This document shows, piece after piece, positions 6,320-11,681 of a stretch of 11,681 bases of DNA; positions within the stretch are counted from its first letter, which is position 1; every line of letters starts with the position of its first letter. The notes beneath the pieces are model-generated. The model did not search any database and was not told the DNA's origin. It saw nothing but the letters and a program-made list of their open reading frames with translations. Both the position numbers and the translations under genes were made by a program. The stretch comes from JAGNRR01 sp964389575. Lineage in GTDB: Bacteria > Bacteroidota > Bacteroidia > Chitinophagales > Chitinophagaceae. The DNA is taken from assembly GCA_964389575.1 (NCBI GenBank), contig CAYMFF010000076.1, positions 1 to 11,681 on the forward strand. Direction: 5' to 3'.

Positions 6320-9139
6320 CTAAGGTTTTATTTTTTCAGGAATCCATTGATTCGTGAATTTGTTTGGCGCGTTCAAATATCGCTGAGCCAATTTAGTTAA
6401 ATCTGCTGGTTTCAATTTCTTCATTCTTTCTTCGTAAGTCAAAATTCTGTTTGGGTCATCGCCCATGAGATAGGACGAAGCTAATACGCTCAACCAATAA
6501 CTATTCTTCTTAAGTTTTTCAGAATATTGTTGCAGTGCCGGTTGCATAGCTTTATTCAAATCCTCTTGCGTGATACCACCTGGTTTTTGTACATCTTTCA
6601 AAATGCCATTGTAAGCGGTACGCAAAGCGTCTAGTTTGTCGGGTCCGCAAGGGATAAAAGCACTTACGTTATATGATTCTTTTGGTGTGCGGCTCATAGA
6701 AACCCGCATACCACCGCCATATATTCCACCCATTTCTTCTCGTAGGGTTTTAATAATTTTATTATTAATTACTTCGGACAATATATTTAAGTTAGAATTT
6801 GTGTTCGCGTCATATTTGGTAGGACCATACATTTTATCCATTATCATGGCTTGCTCTTCACTTCCTTTTTTAAATATAAATTCATTTTTCCCTTTTCGTT
6901 TCTCCATACCTAAGTCGCGATATTCGGTTTTTATTTTTCGCCCACTCATACCTCCAATGTATTTTAATATCATAGGTTTTATAGTAGCTTCATCAAAACT
7001 ACCTACAAATACATAATGCATCCCATAAGCTGTTTGAAAACGATTGTTATAAAACTTCAGCGCATTTTTGGGATTGACCTCATCAAATATCTCTGGCTCC
7101 GGAAAGTCATTAGCGTACGGATTGTTGTCATATAAAAATTTTTGAGACTCAGCCATAAAAGCCATTCTAGGATTGGATTTAATGGCAGTGGCTTGTTGTT
7201 TCTCCTTACTTACATATGATTTGTAACCATCAGAATTCATGCGCCCATAATTGCATTTTAAATACAGCAATTCAAACATCGTTTGCAAATCTTTTTTGGT
7301 ACTGGAGCCACCTACACTCTCTGTATACATCCCAGCTGCTGCATAAGCACTTGCTTTTTTACCAGTCATAAATTTGCTCAGATCATTTTTACTAAAATCA
7401 CCGTAGCCCATTTCATCCACTACATTGTTACAATAAATACCGCTATAAATATCCTTCCCTTCGTATAAAGAATATCCTCCTTTGCGTCGTCCACTAAAAC
7501 GAATTTCATCGTTTTTAAAATTGGTAGGTTTCAACGTTACTTTGGCGCCGTTGCTTAATGTCCATGTGGTAGTTCCTAAATCTTTATTACTACTTGATTT
7601 GATAATTTTACCAGGAGTGGGTTGTTTCGGTAATAAATTTTGCGCAATGGCCTCTTCTTGATAAGGCTCTAATTTTTCATTAGCTGCGGCATCTATCCAT
7701 TCCATTAATTGTTTCTCAGAAGGCAATTTGTCCGAAGGCTTAGAGGTAACTAAAGCAAAATAGTTTTTATCAAAATTTATTTCTTGTGCAACTTTATTAA
7801 CTTCATTTGCTTGTATAGTAGGAATTTGCTGCTTGGCAAAATCATATTCCCATGCTATGCCTGGAACACTTTCTTGTTCTAAAAAATGACGCACAAGTTC
7901 TCCGATAATTCGTTTTGATTCCGTTTTGTCTTTTTCGTTATTCATTTTTTCGTAAGTGCTCATTACAGAAGCCTTAGCTCGCTTTAATTCTGCTGGCGTA
8001 AATCCATATTGACGTGCACGAAATGCTTCGCGGCACATAGTTTTTACGGCACCTTCTACTTGATCTGGTCCACAAGCCGCAAATGCACTATAGTTCTCAT
8101 AGCCACGAGCCCAACCGCCTCCAAGATTGATGCCACCAAAAAGAAAAGGAGGATTACTACCATTTCTGATTTCACTAAAACGTGCAGACAGCATACTATT
8201 AAAAAGCATTCTTACGAGACTTTCTCTGTAATTGGCTTTTGATGAAGATTCCAAGGCGGGTCTAACATTACCTTGCAGTTGAAAAATAGTGTACATGGCT
8301 TCTTTATCGGTAAGAACCATAGCATCTTTTGTAGTGCGTTGTGGCACATCATATTTTTCAGGTCTTGGGCGTGGGTTTTTAGGATTTGTAAACCCAGAAA
8401 AATTCTTTTTAATTAAACGTTCTGCTTCGGCTATTTCAATATCACCAACTACCATCACGGCTTGCAAGTTGGGTCGGTACCAATCTTTATAATAGCGTCT
8501 AACCACATCATGTTTACAGTTTTTCAGAATTTCTTCTTTACCAATGGGTAATCGGCTGGCATACCGCGATCCATTCATATACTTCGGTAACCATTTTTTC
8601 ATCATGCGATCATCTGCACCTTTACCCATTCTGCTTTCTTCTAAGACCACACCGCGTTCTGCATCGATTTCGCTACCTTCTAATAAGGCATTGCCGCTCC
8701 AATCTGCCAAGATGGTAAATCCTTTTTCAATTTTGTCTTTATCATCAGCGGGGATGGGTAAGATGTAAACTGTTTCATCGAAACTTGTATAGGCGTTAAG
8801 GTCAGCACCAAATTCTACGCCAATACTTTGTAAGTAACTTACGATTTCGTTTTTCGGAAAATTCTTTAAACCATTAAAGCACATATGCTCCATGAAGTGG
8901 GCTAATCCTTGTTGGTCATCATCTTCTTGCATGGATCCAGCGTTCACTACCATGCGCAATTCTATTTTCTTTTCGGGTTTATCGTTTTTCTTAATGTAAT
9001 ATTTAAGCCCATTAGGCAAAACACCAGTTTTTATGTCTTTGTCAAAGGGAATGCTTTCATTTAAGTTTTGAGCATTCGTAAAATTTGCGATACTCAAAAA
9101 AAGTAACGGGAGTAATAATAAAGAAAGTAAATTTTTCAT
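6320..9139 (-). CDS. Exported M16 family zinc metallopeptidase (two-half pitrilysin type)
   Basis: The protein has 939 residues. A signal peptide (MKNLLSLLLLPLLFLSIA...NAQ, cleavage near residue 23) sends it to the periplasm. The N-terminal half is catalytic: VLPNGLKYYIKKN (about 40-52), then the inverted zinc motif HFMEH (His81, Glu84, His85), and ERGVVLEESR (161-170) supplying the third ligand, probably Glu168. The second half (about 525-920) begins with LSNGAKVTLKP and has no HxxEH, as expected for the inactive half of these clamshell enzymes. It keeps the substrate-binding Arg800 and Tyr807 in LREEMGGIYGGG. The length fits the usual 900-960 residues. M16 enzymes degrade peptides enclosed in a chamber; the substrate here is unknown. 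The upstream gene on the same strand ends 90 bases away, so the two may share a transcript. A terminator lies at 6269-6295. Confidence 0.92.
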   Translation of the reverse strand: MKNLLSLLLLPLLFLSIANFTNAQNLNESIPFDKDIKTGVLPNGLKYYIKKNDKPEKKIELRMVVNAGSMQEDDDQQGLAHFMEHMCFNGLKNFPKNEIVSYLQSIGVEFGADLNAYTSFDETVYILPIPADDKDKIEKGFTILADWSGNALLEGSEIDAERGVVLEESRMGKGADDRMMKKWLPKYMNGSRYASRLPIGKEEILKNCKHDVVRRYYKDWYRPNLQAVMVVGDIEIAEAERLIKKNFSGFTNPKNPRPRPEKYDVPQRTTKDAMVLTDKEAMYTIFQLQGNVRPALESSSKANYRESLVRMLFNSMLSARFSEIRNGSNPPFLFGGINLGGGWARGYENYSAFAACGPDQVEGAVKTMCREAFRARQYGFTPAELKRAKASVMSTYEKMNNEKDKTESKRIIGELVRHFLEQESVPGIAWEYDFAKQQIPTIQANEVNKVAQEINFDKNYFALVTSKPSDKLPSEKQLMEWIDAAANEKLEPYQEEAIAQNLLPKQPTPGKIIKSSSNKDLGTTTWTLSNGAKVTLKPTNFKNDEIRFSGRRKGGYSLYEGKDIYSGIYCNNVVDEMGYGDFSKNDLSKFMTGKKASAYAAAGMYTESVGGSSTKKDLQTMFELLYLKCNYGRMNSDGYKSYVSKEKQQATAIKSNPRMAFMAESQKFLYDNNPYANDFPEPEIFDEVNPKNALKFYNNRFQTAYGMHYVFVGSFDEATIKPMILKYIGGMSGRKIKTEYRDLGMEKRKGKNEFIFKKGSEEQAMIMDKMYGPTKYDANTNSNLNILSEVINNKIIKTLREEMGGIYGGGMRVSMSRTPKESYNVSAFIPCGPDKLDALRTAYNGILKDVQKPGGITQEDLNKAMQPALQQYSEKLKKNSYWLSVLASSYLMGDDPNRILTYEERMKKLKPADLTKLAQRYLNAPNKFTNQWIPEKIKP

Positions 9140-9229
9140 ATCGGGATTATTTTCATCCCAAAGTACAAAGTGCCGACAAGAAATTAAAAGTTCAAACTGT
9201 TAAAATATCGGAAAAAGGATTTAACTTTT

Positions 9230-11368
9230 TTATTGAACCTCTTCGAGCTCGGCTCGATAAAATGCTTTTAAGAAAAGGGAGCCCAAATTTTTGTGCGGTG
9301 GCACATAGTCATTAAAAAGAGCATTGCCTCTCAGTCGTTTACCAAGTGAATTCCACATTTTTATCCAGTCCAAATTTTTTCCAGCCAGTAACTCACGATC
9401 TATATAATCCAGAATTGGCCAATTTACACTTCCGCTACCGACTTGCTTACTGCTGATAATTTGGGCATCAGGGCTTTTGCTCATGATGGTTTCCAAATGA
9501 TTAAATCCGCCACAAGCACCTAGCATAATCACTTTATTATGTGGCGCCAATTGATCTAAGGTAGTAGCTACATGATAACTATGGCCTCGCTGAATGATAA
9601 TGGAAGGATTTAAGTTTAATGAAATTAAATGCTGTTGTAATGCTTTTTGGGCAAATTCATCATTGGGTTCATCATGCGGTTTGTTAGCATATTTAATTAA
9701 TTTGTTTTTTCCTTTACTTTCAAAAACAACCCAATCTTTGGTTTGGCTAAATTTCCATTTGCTCGTGCGATGTCTGCGAAGGAAACCGTTAAAAACGCCC
9801 TTGCCATCTTTATCACCCGGGAAGAAAATTTGTTGAACAACAGCACCCGAATCATTTTGTAAATTTTTATAAGGTAACGAAGAAATAGGAGGCACATTTA
9901 GTTTGGCAGAAACCGCACTATCAGTTTCTACAAATAGAATATTGAGTATGTTATAAATTCGATAGGAGAGTGTATTATCAGAAAGGTGGGCTTTGTTTTT
10001 GTTTCGTTGTACTTCTTCTATTACCAAATTATGCAGGGCAGAATCTTTTATTGAGCTATAGGTGGTGGCTACATCAATAGCGCCTTCCAAACTTTTTTCT
10101 AAATCTTTGCCACCTAAGTCGGCTACAAACATTTTCATTAGTTTTTCTTTCTCATCGGATTTCATTGTTTTCACGAAAGTGCTCAGCGTATTAAAATTGC
10201 CGCTTAATCTGATAAATGTTCGAAAGTCGTTGAACTTAATTTTTTCTAGAAAGGTGTATGCATTTCTAGGTTTTAATCTGCTCATAAAACGTTTAAAAGC
10301 ACCCATATAACTACTCGTGTAAAACTCTTGATCGCCTTCGGTAATTACATAATATAGTTCGGCAGAACTAAAAGGAGCAATGCTTTTAAAGCGTGCTGCG
10401 TCACTCATGAAATGGCGTTCATTCATTTGCTGAACAAAGTATTTCGATTCTACGTGTAGTTCTTTTGACAATCGTTTTTTAATATTTTCATCTTCCGTCG
10501 CGTTTAATTCCTTTACTAAATTTTTGAAATAGGCGTTTCGATTGCCAGTGATGGCATTGATTTGTGCAATCGTTTTCTTTTTAGCATGAAAGTCTTCTAA
10601 AAAATAAATTGCTTTTAAAGGCGTTTTGCTTTTATCTGCAATGGTTACCAAACTTTGTACATATTCATCAGTACTTCTTCTTACAATATCACGCTCCACT
10701 GCAGTAGAAGTGGCATAGTTCAATAATAATTTAGGACTGCTTTTAGCCGTTTGGGTCACCACTTTATCCGCCACAGAAGCTGGACTAATCGTTCGTAGTT
10801 TGCTGATTAATATTTCAGGATAACGATTCGCGGTTTCTTCTAGTAAGGTTTTTTTCAATTCGGGATACGGATTTAGCATATCTGCTAGGTAATAAAGCTC
10901 TTTGTTGGCATGATTTTTTATATAGTAGTCTCCTGAATTTCCTTTTATAGCTTTAGCTAAATCTAATGATTGATTAAATAATCGTTTGTAAGAATTTACA
11001 TTCAAGGTTCCGTAATCAATGCTCTTGTTTGCTCGTTTCAATTGTAAGATTATAGTAGAGAGAAAACTTCTTTTGGTTTCATAATCCTGAAAATTATTGA
11101 TTACATAGTATTTGAAAATATTTACTTTTTCGAATACAGCATTGGAAATTGCTTTCGAACGCAGTTTGTCATCATCAAGGTTCAGGTATGAGTCGCCGAC
11201 ACCATCTGCAAAATCAAACCGTTTTTGTTCATTGGCTATTTGCTGTAGCGATTGCCATTCATAGCGGCTCACCTTTGCAGAATCTGCGATGCTGTTTTGA
11301 ATAAAGCCTTGCCCATTTGAAGATACATGAAAAACAAGGGGAAGTAGTAGTAGGTATAAGTATTTCAT
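9230..11368 (-). CDS. Exported large protein with a C-terminal His/Cys domain, possibly caspase-like
   Basis: The protein has 712 residues with a signal peptide (MKYLYLLLLPLVFHVSSNGQ). Residues of about 25-500 are mostly helical, charged and without motifs I know. The C-terminal 200 residues look like a separate alpha/beta domain: VQQIFFPGDKDGKGVFNGFL (511-530, Asp519 and Asp521), WVVFESKGKNKLIKYANKP, then strand SIIIQRGHSYH (His596, His599), and strand VIMLGACGGF with Cys619. It continues with SPDAQIISSKQVGSGSVNWP and ends near FNDYVPPHKNLG. A hydrophobic strand ending in His, a helix, then a hydrophobic strand ending in Ala-Cys-Gly is the layout of caspase-like (clan CD) peptidases. Against this, the His follows rather than precedes Gly and the His-Cys distance is only 23 residues. 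I recall similar unannotated Bacteroidota proteins. An exported M16 peptidase lies directly downstream. A TATTTTTA (11391-11384) may be its -7 element. Confidence 0.75.
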   Translation of the reverse strand: MKYLYLLLLPLVFHVSSNGQGFIQNSIADSAKVSRYEWQSLQQIANEQKRFDFADGVGDSYLNLDDDKLRSKAISNAVFEKVNIFKYYVINNFQDYETKRSFLSTIILQLKRANKSIDYGTLNVNSYKRLFNQSLDLAKAIKGNSGDYYIKNHANKELYYLADMLNPYPELKKTLLEETANRYPEILISKLRTISPASVADKVVTQTAKSSPKLLLNYATSTAVERDIVRRSTDEYVQSLVTIADKSKTPLKAIYFLEDFHAKKKTIAQINAITGNRNAYFKNLVKELNATEDENIKKRLSKELHVESKYFVQQMNERHFMSDAARFKSIAPFSSAELYYVITEGDQEFYTSSYMGAFKRFMSRLKPRNAYTFLEKIKFNDFRTFIRLSGNFNTLSTFVKTMKSDEKEKLMKMFVADLGGKDLEKSLEGAIDVATTYSSIKDSALHNLVIEEVQRNKNKAHLSDNTLSYRIYNILNILFVETDSAVSAKLNVPPISSLPYKNLQNDSGAVVQQIFFPGDKDGKGVFNGFLRRHRTSKWKFSQTKDWVVFESKGKNKLIKYANKPHDEPNDEFAQKALQQHLISLNLNPSIIIQRGHSYHVATTLDQLAPHNKVIMLGACGGFNHLETIMSKSPDAQIISSKQVGSGSVNWPILDYIDRELLAGKNLDWIKMWNSLGKRLRGNALFNDYVPPHKNLGSLFLKAFYRAELEEVQ

Positions 11369-11532
11369 ATCAGTAAATGATTCTAAAAATAGTCATTAAG
11401 ATTGAATCGTTCACAGCTTGGATTGCATTTTACAAATCGCTAATATCTTTTGATTAGGCAATTTAATATCCTTCTTTCTGAGAAAACAAAGATGACGCAT
11501 AGGTTGTGTAGATTTAGTAACTATTTGTTAAC

Positions 11533-11547
11533 TTCACTTTAAGTGAA
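11533..11547. promoter_or_regulatory. 15-base palindrome over a GTG start codon
   Basis: TTCACTT, one central T, then AAGTGAA form a perfect 7+1+7 inverted repeat that contains the GTG start (11543-11545) of the right-edge gene. In DNA it could be an operator; in RNA a one-base loop must open, leaving a weak stem of about five pairs that could partly hide the start codon. Nothing else shows its function. Confidence 0.35.
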
Positions 11548-11681
11548 AAAACGAATCTTCATATTCTGTTGTTTTATAGGCTTGCAAGCCAATGCACAGC
11601 TAGCGCTCACACCAGTGCATGATCGTTGCTTTGATAAAAACACCGAAGTAGGCCCTGGCAATATGTGCAAGCCCTTACCCA
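11543..11681 (+). CDS. Exported protein of unknown function, N-terminal fragment
   Basis: The reading frame is open from a GTG to the right edge (46 codons plus one base) and follows directly on an in-frame TAA at 11540, so the GTG must be the start or lie very close to it. The product begins MKKRIFIFCCFIGLQANAQL, a clear signal peptide with a basic N-terminus, a hydrophobic core and an ANA-Q cleavage site. The mature start contains two cysteines (DRCFDKN and GNMCKPLP). I do not recognise the family from so little sequence. The gene is divergent from the 9230-11368 gene, with 174 bases between them; a weak -7-like TAGATTTA (11509-11516) lies 26 bases before the GTG. The start codon lies within a perfect palindrome. 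Confidence 0.75.
   Translation, partial: MKKRIFIFCCFIGLQANAQLALTPVHDRCFDKNTEVGPGNMCKPLP

Noticed and set aside
9143..9159. Inverted repeat GGGAT/ATCCC just upstream of the M16 start, considered as a regulatory hairpin
   Set aside because: Only five base pairs with a seven-base loop and no supporting feature; expected by chance.
9160..9215. Possible promoter for the M16 gene within the 90-base gap (TTTG, about 19 bases, then GCACTTTG, minus strand)
   Set aside because: The -7 part lacks the essential TA of TAnnTTTG and the nearby TACTTTG has the wrong spacing, so no promoter can be called.
9697..9897. Open frame of 66 codons on the minus strand inside the His/Cys protein gene
   Set aside because: An alternative frame in a well-supported gene, with no start context or recognisable features.
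1..11681. Mobile elements, CRISPR, tRNA, toxin-antitoxin or phage defence genes
   Set aside because: None seen. All substantial genes are accounted for by other families, and there are no terminal inverted repeats, direct-repeat arrays or cloverleaf-like stretches.

Overview
The window looks like an ordinary chromosomal stretch from a member of the Bacteroidota, probably an environmental lineage; the order cannot be fixed from sequence alone. Three things support this: the DNA is AT-rich; genes lack Shine-Dalgarno sites and several are preceded by the Bacteroidota -7 promoter element TAnnTTTG; and the amidophosphoribosyltransferase is the long form of about 614 residues that I associate with this phylum. 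Several genes use GTG or TTG starts. I see no tRNA, rRNA, CRISPR array, insertion sequence, integrase or phage gene, and no gene-free stretch longer than about 175 bases.

Layout, left to right. On the minus strand, purF (146-1990) is followed 60 bases downstream by the first 28 codons of an M16 metallopeptidase that leaves the left edge. Divergent from purF, with only about 130 bases between, is a small exported protein (2122-2685) whose four cysteines fit a bacterial TIMP/netrin-like (NTR) domain. It converges on a tight minus-strand operon (4309 to 2697): a small DUF2892-like membrane protein, a rhodanese lipoprotein and a YeiH-family (UPF0324) transporter. Together these look like a sulfur-handling unit, resembling E. 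coli YgaP split into two genes plus a putative sulfur-anion exporter.

Divergent from that operon, on the plus strand, are a four-helix membrane protein of unknown function (4428-4787) and a cytoplasmic TPR protein (4868-6286). The TPR stop codon lies in the loop of a terminator hairpin that serves the convergent gene, a large exported M16 peptidase (6320-9139). Upstream of the peptidase on the same strand is a 712-residue exported protein (9230-11368). It has a long helical N-terminal part and a C-terminal His/Cys region that resembles, imperfectly, caspase-like (clan CD) peptidases. At the right edge the first 46 codons of another exported protein begin at a GTG lying inside a perfect palindrome.

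The exported proteins (NTR-like, rhodanese lipoprotein, M16, His/Cys protein, right-edge protein) suggest that much of this region acts in the periplasm or envelope. The best candidates for undescribed biology are the 9230-11368 protein and the NTR-like protein. The rest are recognisable families or conserved hypotheticals.
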